A stretch of DNA of 5,012 nucleotides from Chitinophagaceae bacterium (GTDB taxonomy: Bacteria > Bacteroidota > Bacteroidia > Chitinophagales > Chitinophagaceae), in the NCBI GenBank assembly GCA_008080615.1, contig VIKJ01000101.1, forward strand, positions 1 to 5,012, written 5' to 3'. The stretch's first letter is position 1. The number at the start of each line of letters is the position of its first letter. Position numbers and translations under genes: made by a program. The notes under the pieces were generated by a model. It saw only the letters and a program-made list of their open reading frames with translations, was not told the origin of the DNA and ran no database searches. Below are positions 1 to 5,012 of the stretch, piece after piece.

Positions 1-59
1 ACTACCTTGCGATAACCAGATTTTGAGTCTAGCGCGTCTACCAATTCCGCCATCTGGGC
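1..59 (-). tRNA. tRNA-Leu (anticodon CAA), 3' part beyond the window
   Basis: Read on the minus strand, this is the 5' two-thirds of a class II tRNA that decodes UUG leucine codons. The 5' acceptor strand GCCCAGA (59-53) is followed by U8 and G9. The D stem is GCG/CGC around a loop containing the conserved GG. The anticodon stem CTAGA/TCTGG encloses the loop CTCAAAA, giving anticodon CAA at 25-23. A long variable arm follows, with TATC and GGTA pairing around a GCAA tetraloop. A long variable arm together with anticodon CAA identifies tRNA-Leu. The T arm, the 3' acceptor strand and any encoded CCA lie off the left edge, so acceptor pairing cannot be checked. It lies 50 bases downstream of hscB on the same strand. 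Confidence 0.92.
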
Positions 60-72
60 GTTAAATGGAGTG

Positions 73-104
73 CAATATTAGCCCAACCACTTACAATTTC
101 CAAA
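73..104 (-). promoter_or_regulatory. Putative Bacteroidota-type promoter for tRNA-Leu
   Basis: On the minus strand, TTTG (104-101) is followed after 20 bases by TAATATTG (80-73). The Bacteroidota sigma factor recognises TTTG near -33 and TAnnTTTG near -7, so the first box is exact and the second has one mismatch. A transcription start a few bases downstream, around 67-66, would leave a leader of about 8 bases before the tRNA 5' end at 59, as expected for a tRNA unit. This suggests the tRNA need not depend on read-through from hscB. The assignment is by motif only. Confidence 0.5.
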
Positions 105-109
105 ATATT

Positions 110-616
110 CTATTGAAGGCCTGCAATAATTTTGTCTAAGTACTTCTTTTTAAAATAATAGTCTTTTACTTGCAGCAGCTCTTTTTCGGGAGTAGTATTT
201 TCTTGATAATGTTCCAAAACTGGTTCAATATTTTCATAAATTTCGGTTTGTAAGTTATTTGCTGTGGCTAGGAGTGCTGCTACGGCTGCATTGTCGGCTT
301 TGTCTAGTTCCATCACTTGCTCGTTCAAATCCATCACTTCCATTAAAAAATCGGGGCTGAGGTTGTATTTCTCTTCTTCTTGTAATAAGCCCTTTTGGGT
401 TAAGATATATTTGATTAATTGGTCTTTATTCAGCAAGGTTTTATAGGCTTTATTGATGGTTGCGGATTGCTCTATTGCCAAATTTTGTTCCTCCGCTGTA
501 CCTTGGCCAAAAAAGTCGGGGTGATTGGCCCTACTCAGTTCGTAAAACTTTTTCTTTACGGCTGCAGCGTCTATATTAAAGCTGGGGGCTATCTGGAATA
601 ATTCAAAATAATTCAT
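110..616 (-). CDS. hscB: Fe-S cluster assembly co-chaperone HscB (J-domain protein)
   Basis: This 168-residue protein matches the usual HscB length (about 170). HscB is a cytosolic J-domain co-chaperone: it delivers the scaffold IscU to the Hsp70 HscA and stimulates HscA ATPase so that Fe-S clusters pass to acceptor proteins. The N-terminal J domain (about 1-72) begins MNYFELFQI and has the diagnostic HPD tripeptide at residues 32-34 within NHPDFF. A linker rich in glutamate (79-83) leads to the C-terminal helical domain (about 86-168). FLMEVMDLNE (90-99) there corresponds to the FLME hydrophobic patch through which E. coli HscB binds IscU. The ATG at 616 places the J domain right at the N terminus, as in the family. 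No other isc gene is visible nearby: the neighbours are a tRNA gene downstream and a divergent dehydrogenase upstream. Which Hsp70 serves as its partner cannot be seen here. Confidence 0.94.
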   Translation of the reverse strand: MNYFELFQIAPSFNIDAAAVKKKFYELSRANHPDFFGQGTAEEQNLAIEQSATINKAYKTLLNKDQLIKYILTQKGLLQEEEKYNLSPDFLMEVMDLNEQVMELDKADNAAVAALLATANNLQTEIYENIEPVLEHYQENTTPEKELLQVKDYYFKKKYLDKIIAGLQ

Positions 617-620
617 GTGG

Positions 621-628
621 CAAAACTA
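621..628 (-). promoter_or_regulatory. TAnnTTTG element abutting the hscB start
   Basis: TAGTTTTG on the minus strand is an exact match to the Bacteroidota -7 consensus TAnnTTTG and ends only 4 bases before the hscB ATG (616). Transcription from it would start at or within a base or two of the ATG, giving a leaderless or nearly leaderless mRNA. No clear TTTG -33 box lies at the expected distance upstream, which lowers confidence. No Shine-Dalgarno sequence precedes the ATG. Confidence 0.45.
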
Positions 629-658
629 AGCCCTTGCCGCCCATTCTTGTTTCGAGAA

Positions 659-672
659 ATGATAAATATCAT
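659..672. repeat. Short inverted repeat in the hscB/LKR-like divergent region
   Basis: Two 6-base arms, ATGATA (659-664) and TATCAT (667-672), form a perfect inverted repeat around a 2-base AA spacer. The centre lies about 50 bases from each of the divergent start codons (616 and 718). Its symmetry and position would suit a small dimeric regulator site, but the arms are short and AT-rich, so chance occurrence is quite possible. No regulator gene is visible in the window. Confidence 0.25.
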
Positions 673-717
673 GGTTATGGCAATGGGCAATCAAGTAAAT
701 TCGTGCAAAATGATGCA

Positions 718-1923
718 ATGCTTGTTATAGGACTTATTAGAGAGGGGAAAATACCATCAGATAATCGCGTAGCGCTTACACCAGCGCAGTGTAAATTTTT
801 AAGTAAGCACTATACTGATATCCAAATTAAAGTACAAACTGCTACTAATCGGTGTTATACCGATCATGAATACGAACAGGCTGGAATTGAAATAACGGAT
901 GATTTATCTGATTGCAGTTTAATCCTTGGTATCAAAGAAATTCCTGTAAATCAATTAATACCCAATAAGCGGTACATGTTTTTTTCTCATACTAAAAAAA
1001 TGCAGCCTTATAATCAACTGTTGATGCAAGCAATGGTTGAAAAGCAAATCACGTTAATTGATTATGAATGTTTAGAACATAGAGATGGGCAAAGAATCAT
1101 TGGATTTGGTTTTTTTGCGGGCATTGTGGGCGCACACAATGGCATCATGGCTTATGGCAATAGGACAGGGGCGTATCAATTGGAAAGAGTTCATCATGTA
1201 AAGGATTATCGCCATTTAATTCATACTTATTTTGGATTAAAACTTCCTCCAATTAAGATTGCAGTTATAGGTAGTGGGAGAGTAGCCCACGGTATTGTAG
1301 AAGTGATGAATTTGATGGATGCCCAGGAAGTTGAACCCGAGGATTATCTAACGAAGAAATATGAATATCCAGTATATGTGCAATTAAAAGGAAATGATTT
1401 GTATCGGCATAAATCTACTGGAAAATATTCCAGAGATCATTTTCATGCTAATCCAGATCAATATGATTGTTTGTTCAACCAATATATTGCGCATACTACC
1501 ATTTTAATGAATGGAATTTATTGGAGTACAGAAATGCCTCGTTTGTTTACTATGAATGAACTAGCTAGTAATCGTTTTGGTATTCAAACTATCGCAGACA
1601 TAACAGATGATAAAAATGGAAGTGTTCCCTGCAATTTGGGAGATGCCACTATTCAAGATCCTATTTATGGAGTAGATAAAATTACGGGACAAAAAACAGC
1701 TCCATATATAGAAGGATCTGTTGATGTGATGGCTGTTGGAAATTTGCCCAATGAACTTCCCAGAGATGCAAGCAGGTATTTTGGAGAACAATTAATCAAA
1801 TACATTTTAAATGATATTAGAACTGGTGGTTCTGCATTAATTGATCATGCTACCATTTTACAAAATGGAAAATTGACCAAGAATTTTGAGTACTTAAAGG
1901 AATATGCAGGAGTAGTTGAATAA
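718..1923 (+). CDS. Lysine-ketoglutarate reductase-like (saccharopine-forming) dehydrogenase
   Basis: This 401-residue protein belongs to the alanine dehydrogenase/transhydrogenase-like fold group and most resembles the LKR half of eukaryotic LKR/SDH (AASS), which condenses lysine and 2-oxoglutarate to saccharopine using NADPH. The N-terminal domain opens with IGLIREGKIPSDNRVALTP (residues 4-22). The LKR-like block FFSHTKK (88-94) is followed by LIDYE (113-117) and GFGFFAGIVGAHNGI (129-143). The Rossmann loop GSGRVAHG lies at 185-192. Later blocks NGIYW (265-269), IADITDDKNGS (292-302), and EGSVDVMAVGNLPNELPRDA (332-351) all have counterparts in AASS as I recall it. The ATG at 718 fits the family N terminus. 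A TTG frame runs back to 634, but its 28 extra residues look non-coding and would run into the hscB promoter region. TAAATTCG (696-703), one mismatch from the -7 consensus, is a weak promoter candidate. No saccharopine dehydrogenase half is fused or adjacent, so the direction and exact substrate are inferred. Confidence 0.82.
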   Translation: MLVIGLIREGKIPSDNRVALTPAQCKFLSKHYTDIQIKVQTATNRCYTDHEYEQAGIEITDDLSDCSLILGIKEIPVNQLIPNKRYMFFSHTKKMQPYNQLLMQAMVEKQITLIDYECLEHRDGQRIIGFGFFAGIVGAHNGIMAYGNRTGAYQLERVHHVKDYRHLIHTYFGLKLPPIKIAVIGSGRVAHGIVEVMNLMDAQEVEPEDYLTKKYEYPVYVQLKGNDLYRHKSTGKYSRDHFHANPDQYDCLFNQYIAHTTILMNGIYWSTEMPRLFTMNELASNRFGIQTIADITDDKNGSVPCNLGDATIQDPIYGVDKITGQKTAPYIEGSVDVMAVGNLPNELPRDASRYFGEQLIKYILNDIRTGGSALIDHATILQNGKLTKNFEYLKEYAGVVE

Positions 1924-1943
1924 ACTATTTCAACAAATTTTTT
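1915..1943 (+). terminator. Possible intrinsic terminator of the LKR-like gene
   Basis: GTTGAA (1915-1920) and TTCAAC (1929-1934) form a 6-base-pair stem with an 8-base loop that contains the stop codon. It is followed by AAA and a run of six T (1938-1943). This suits rightward termination of the LKR-like transcript, though the stem has only two G-C pairs. The minus-strand side has no T run, so it does not look like a strong terminator for mutS. The right arm and T run lie inside the last codons of the convergent mutS gene. Confidence 0.35.
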
Positions 1944-4534
1944 ACTTCATTTAATTTCATCAATGCCTCCACAGGTGTAAGCTGATTGATATCAATATCC
2001 GTAAGCATTTTTCTAATAGAATCGAATGTGGCAGAATGCGCATCGAAAATAGATAACTGTACTTGTGGGGTACTTATTTGTTTTAGTATTTCTCCCGTTC
2101 TTTCTTTTCCATCCTCTTTTACATGTTGCTGTTCTAATTGAGCTAAAATGGTGTTGGCCCTATTGATTAAGGATATAGGCATTCCAGCCATTCTTGCAAC
2201 CTGAATACCAAAGCTATGTGTACTGCCACCTGGAGCCATTTTTCTCAGGAAAATAATTTTATTGCTTAACTCTTTATGAGTGATATGAAAATTTTTAACA
2301 TTGGCCAATCGCTCTTCCAATTCATTCAGTTCATGATAGTGCGTTGCAAAAAGCGTTTTGGGTTTAAACGCACTGTTATGGATAAATTCAACCATACTCC
2401 ATGCTATAGAAATACCATCATATGTTGCAGTTCCTCTGCCAATTTCATCTAGCAATATCAGGCTTCTTGCACTCATATTGTTGATGATGCTGGCTGTTTC
2501 ATTCATCTCCACCATAAAGGTAGATTCTCCTCCACTCAAGTTATCTGAAGCACCAACCCTAGTAAAAATTTTATCGGTTAATGGAATATTGGCTGCGGTT
2601 GCAGGAACAAAACTGCCCATATGTGCCATGAGGGTAATGATGGCCGTTTGCCTAAGCAAAGCACTTTTACCACTCATGTTTGGTCCTGTTAAAATAATTA
2701 CTTGTTGAGTAGAAGGGTCTAACAAAATATCATTGGCAATATAAGTTTCATCTACTCCTAAATGTTGTTCAATTACTGGGTGCCTGCCATCTGTAATAGA
2801 AAGCTGCATGCCTTCGTGAAGCAATGGTTTTTTATAATGATACTGGTTGGCATTATCTGCAAAGCACATTAAACAGTCAATAGTTGCTAAGGCTTGCGCA
2901 TTTACTTGAACAGGGGCTATATAATGTTGTAGTTCGTTTAGCAATTGATTGTAACGCTCTATTTCAATAGCCAGTATTTTATCTTCTGCTCCAATAATTT
3001 TTTCTTCGTATTCCTTTAGCTCAGGAGTTATATATCGCTCTGCATTGGTAAGTGTTTGCTTTCTTATCCAATCAGCTGGAACTTTGTTTTTATGCGAATT
3101 GGTAACTTCTAAATAATAACCAAATACATTATTGAAACTAATTTTTAAAGAATTGATTCCTGTTCGTTCTGCTTCTCTTTGTTGAATGCCAATTAGGTAT
3201 TCTTTGCCACCACTTGCAATTGATCTCAATTGATCTAATTCCTCATCAACGCCTTGTTTCACGAATCCTCCTTTATTAATCATCACAGGAGGAGCATCAA
3301 TTATTTCGTTGTTAATTTTTAGCACCATTTGGCTACATTCATCTAATGCTGATGCCAATTTTTTTAAATAGGGGTTGGCATTATCAGTTAGCCATATTTT
3401 AATCTGTGCTATTTGTTCTAGTCCTCGGGCAAGCTGAACTACTTCTCTTGGATTGATTTTTTTAAGCGGAATTTTACTCACTATCCGCTCAATATCTCCA
3501 CAACTTTTAATGGCTGCAGTTAGTTTGGTTCTTAGTTCAATATTCAATATGCCATATTCAACAGCATCAAGCCTTTCATTGATTTTACTGATTTCTTTTA
3601 ATGGAAAAGCCAACCAACGTTTTAATAATCGGGCGCCCATTGGGCTAACCGTATGATCTATTACTTGTAATAAACTGGTATGCTGATCATTTCCTGTAGG
3701 AAATAATTCTAGGTTGCGAATAGTAAAACGATCCATCCACAAAAAATCGTCCCTTTCTATTCTTTGAATATGGGTAAGGTGTTGCAGATTGGGATGTTCT
3801 GTTTCTTTTAAATAATATAAAATGGCGCCTGCTGCAATAATCGATTCTTTGAGGCCTTCAATTCCAAATCCTTTTAATGAGTGTGTTTGAAAATGTTTCA
3901 ACAAACTTTCTGTAGCAAATGCTTCATCAAAAATCCAGCTATCCATGGTGTACGTATAAAAACGTGTTCCATACATTTCCTTAAAATGTTTCTGATAATT
4001 TCTTTGAAAGATAATTTCAGAAGGCTTTAAACTTTGTAATAGTTTATCTATGTATTCATCATTGCCCTGTGCTACTAAAAATTCGCCAGTAGAAATATCT
4101 AGTAATGCTATGCCTGTTTCTTTATCTGTAAAATGTAGTGCTGCTAAAAAATTATTGCTTTTATTTTCTAATAATTTATCATTGGTAGCAACCCCAGGTG
4201 TTACCAATTCTGTAACCCCTCTTTTTACAATTCCTTTTACGGTTTTGGGGTCTTCCAATTGGTCACAAATGGCCACTCTATAACCTGCTTTAACCAATTT
4301 GTGTAAATAGGTATCCAAGGAATGGTGAGGAAAGCCTGCTAGTTCGCTGGATGCGGCAGCGCCATTGTTTCTTTTAGTTAAAGTAATTCCCAATACTTTA
4401 GAAGCGATAATGGCGTCTTCTCCAAAAGTTTCATAAAAGTCGCCTACCCTAAATAACAAAACAGCATCGGGGTATTTTTGCTTAATAGCCCGATGCTGCT
4501 GCATTAAAGGTGTATCGTTTCCGGTTTTTGCCAT
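1925..4534 (-). CDS. mutS: DNA mismatch repair ATPase MutS
   Basis: This 869-residue protein is a full-length MutS (E. coli has 853). It recognises base mismatches and small loops in DNA and, after ATP binding, forms a sliding clamp that recruits MutL. The mismatch-binding domain I (about 6-117) carries GDFYETF, with the stacking Phe33 and Glu35. Connector domain II (about 125-250), core lever domain III and inserted clamp domain IV (about 430-525) follow. The ATPase domain V (about 575-805) has Walker A GPNMSGKS (617-624), signature NLSGGESTF (665-673), Walker B LLDEIGRGT (694-702; Asp696, Glu697) and the His-loop ATHYHEL (730-736). QLSIF (826-830) fits the beta-clamp binding consensus, and the tail QLTPVEAL (851-858) resembles the E. 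coli MutS tetramerisation segment. The ATG at 4534 is preferred because TPLMQQH (8-14) aligns with the conserved E. coli N terminus; Met11 is a less likely alternative. No key residue is missing. It lies 43 bases downstream of a co-directional M28 peptidase gene; no mutL is in view. Confidence 0.98.
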   Translation of the reverse strand: MAKTGNDTPLMQQHRAIKQKYPDAVLLFRVGDFYETFGEDAIIASKVLGITLTKRNNGAAASSELAGFPHHSLDTYLHKLVKAGYRVAICDQLEDPKTVKGIVKRGVTELVTPGVATNDKLLENKSNNFLAALHFTDKETGIALLDISTGEFLVAQGNDEYIDKLLQSLKPSEIIFQRNYQKHFKEMYGTRFYTYTMDSWIFDEAFATESLLKHFQTHSLKGFGIEGLKESIIAAGAILYYLKETEHPNLQHLTHIQRIERDDFLWMDRFTIRNLELFPTGNDQHTSLLQVIDHTVSPMGARLLKRWLAFPLKEISKINERLDAVEYGILNIELRTKLTAAIKSCGDIERIVSKIPLKKINPREVVQLARGLEQIAQIKIWLTDNANPYLKKLASALDECSQMVLKINNEIIDAPPVMINKGGFVKQGVDEELDQLRSIASGGKEYLIGIQQREAERTGINSLKISFNNVFGYYLEVTNSHKNKVPADWIRKQTLTNAERYITPELKEYEEKIIGAEDKILAIEIERYNQLLNELQHYIAPVQVNAQALATIDCLMCFADNANQYHYKKPLLHEGMQLSITDGRHPVIEQHLGVDETYIANDILLDPSTQQVIILTGPNMSGKSALLRQTAIITLMAHMGSFVPATAANIPLTDKIFTRVGASDNLSGGESTFMVEMNETASIINNMSARSLILLDEIGRGTATYDGISIAWSMVEFIHNSAFKPKTLFATHYHELNELEERLANVKNFHITHKELSNKIIFLRKMAPGGSTHSFGIQVARMAGMPISLINRANTILAQLEQQHVKEDGKERTGEILKQISTPQVQLSIFDAHSATFDSIRKMLTDIDINQLTPVEALMKLNEVKNLLK

Positions 4535-4539
4535 GGCAA

Positions 4540-4547
4540 CAAATATA
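4540..4547 (-). promoter_or_regulatory. TAnnTTTG element just upstream of mutS
   Basis: TATATTTG on the minus strand matches the Bacteroidota -7 consensus exactly and ends 5 bases before the mutS ATG (4534). It lies in the 43-base gap after the peptidase gene, so mutS may be transcribed independently. Use of this element would give an mRNA with almost no 5' leader. The expected -33 TTTG is not evident: the matching region is a T run with no TTG. Confidence 0.42.
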
Positions 4548-4577
4548 ACGATACGAGTAATAAAAAATTCGATTCAA

Positions 4578-5012
4578 TTATCGTATGGCGCCTGGTCTTG
4601 CTGCGGGCAATGCCTTCCTTGGAAGTTTGGCATCACGCTGCGCTGTATGGTAAACAAATGACGCAACAACCGTAGCCATTTGCTTTAAGTCTGCTTCAAT
4701 TAAATGATCATACACATCCATATTGCTATGGTGGGTGCGGGTATCAAACTCAATAGGGTCTTGAATAAATTGAAAGCCTGGTAATCCTACCGCATCAAAA
4801 GACTGATGATCTGTTCCACCTGTATTACTAATGGTTACAGCTCCTGCTCCTAAATCGTTGAATGGGGTTAGCCATGCTTTAAAAATATTTCTGCAGGCTT
4901 CATTTCCTTGCAAATAAATACCCCTGATTTTTCCCGTTCCATTGTCAATATTAAAATAGCCAGAAATCTTTTCGTGCTGAGGTAATAAGTTCATATTGGC
5001 AGGGTCTGCAAA
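4578..5012 (-). CDS. M28 family zinc peptidase (carboxypeptidase Q-like), C-terminal part
   Basis: The reading frame is open from the TAA stop at 4578-4580 to the right edge, giving 144 visible residues; the start lies outside the window. M28 enzymes are co-catalytic di-zinc exopeptidases, and this subtype resembles plasma glutamate carboxypeptidase (carboxypeptidase Q). The visible part contains YFNIDNGTGKIRG, whose Asp (codon at 4946-4944) fits a zinc ligand. It also contains NTGGTDHQSFDAVGLPGF, typical of the substrate-pocket region, and RTHHSNMDVYD, whose second His (codon at 4730-4728) fits the final zinc ligand. The other metal ligands, the catalytic Glu and any signal peptide are upstream of the window, so export cannot be judged; relatives are usually secreted or periplasmic. 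An internal ATG at 4994 is not the start, because homologous sequence continues upstream of it (FADPAN precedes the Met). The short basic, proline-rich C terminus (LPRKALPAARPGAIR) looks like a natural end. mutS follows 43 bases downstream on the same strand. Confidence 0.9.
   Translation of the reverse strand, partial: FADPANMNLLPQHEKISGYFNIDNGTGKIRGIYLQGNEACRNIFKAWLTPFNDLGAGAVTISNTGGTDHQSFDAVGLPGFQFIQDPIEFDTRTHHSNMDVYDHLIEADLKQMATVVASFVYHTAQRDAKLPRKALPAARPGAIR

Noticed and set aside
264..601. Two overlapping 60-codon plus-strand frames across hscB
   Set aside because: Both are antisense to a well-supported gene, have no recognisable motifs, and lack their own spacing or promoter signals.
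634..717. N-terminal extension of the LKR-like gene from a TTG codon at 634
   Set aside because: The 28 extra residues precede the family's natural N terminus, show no domain character, and would start 18 bases from the hscB ATG within its promoter region. ATG at 718 is the better start.
1561..1791. 76-codon minus-strand frame inside the LKR-like gene
   Set aside because: It is antisense to the conserved C-terminal part of the dehydrogenase and has no recognisable features.
2358..2708. 116-codon open frame on the plus strand inside mutS
   Set aside because: It lies wholly antisense to the conserved mutS ATPase domain, resembles no family I know, and is explained as a by-product of the mutS codons.
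3453..4283. Plus-strand frames of 67 and 77 codons (3453-3656 and 4050-4283) within mutS
   Set aside because: They are shadows of mutS coding sequence; their hydrophobic look comes from reading the opposite strand of charged, helical regions.
4562..4583. Possible terminator after the M28 peptidase: CGAT/ATCG stem with a following T run on the minus strand
   Set aside because: The stem has only 4 base pairs, overlaps the last codon and stop, and is too weak to call despite the six-T run at 4567-4562.
4551..4586. Inverted repeat ATACGA ... TCGTAT upstream of mutS
   Set aside because: The 6-base arms are separated by 24 bases, do not extend further, and one arm falls in peptidase codons, so chance is the simplest explanation.
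1..5012. Possible novel defence system, mobile element or CRISPR array
   Set aside because: All substantial coding sequence belongs to housekeeping or metabolic families. I saw no repeat arrays, transposase, integrase or toxin-like small genes, and the intergenic gaps are all about 100 bases or less.

Overview
The window looks like an ordinary chromosomal segment of a Bacteroidota bacterium, most likely from the Chitinophagaceae or a nearby group. This rests on protein style (MutS, an M28 peptidase and HscB of the Bacteroidota type), moderately AT-rich DNA, the absence of Shine-Dalgarno sites, and several matches to the Bacteroidota promoter element TAnnTTTG. The genus is not determined. I see no mobile element, CRISPR array, phage gene or defence system, and no new biological system is evident.

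Layout, left to right. Bases 1-59 hold the 5' part of a class II tRNA-Leu (anticodon CAA) on the minus strand, cut by the window edge. A 50-base gap with a plausible tRNA promoter separates it from hscB (110-616, minus), which encodes the J-domain co-chaperone of iron-sulfur cluster assembly. A 101-base divergent intergenic region (617-717) holds a promoter-like element abutting the hscB start and a short inverted repeat. It leads to a plus-strand gene (718-1923) for a homologue of the lysine-ketoglutarate reductase (saccharopine-forming) half of eukaryotic LKR/SDH. That gene converges on mutS (1925-4534, minus), with a single base between the two stop codons. A 43-base gap with another promoter-like element precedes mutS. 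At the right edge is the C-terminal part of an M28 zinc peptidase (4578 to beyond 5012, minus).

The genes do not form one pathway: they cover translation, Fe-S assembly, lysine or amino-acid metabolism, DNA repair and peptide hydrolysis. The peptidase and mutS run in the same direction and could be partly co-transcribed, but mutS appears to have its own promoter element. The points most worth a second look are the stand-alone LKR-like enzyme, the TAnnTTTG elements lying only 4-5 bases before the hscB and mutS start codons (suggesting leaderless or nearly leaderless mRNAs), and the convergent ends, where a terminator for one gene would lie inside the coding end of the other.
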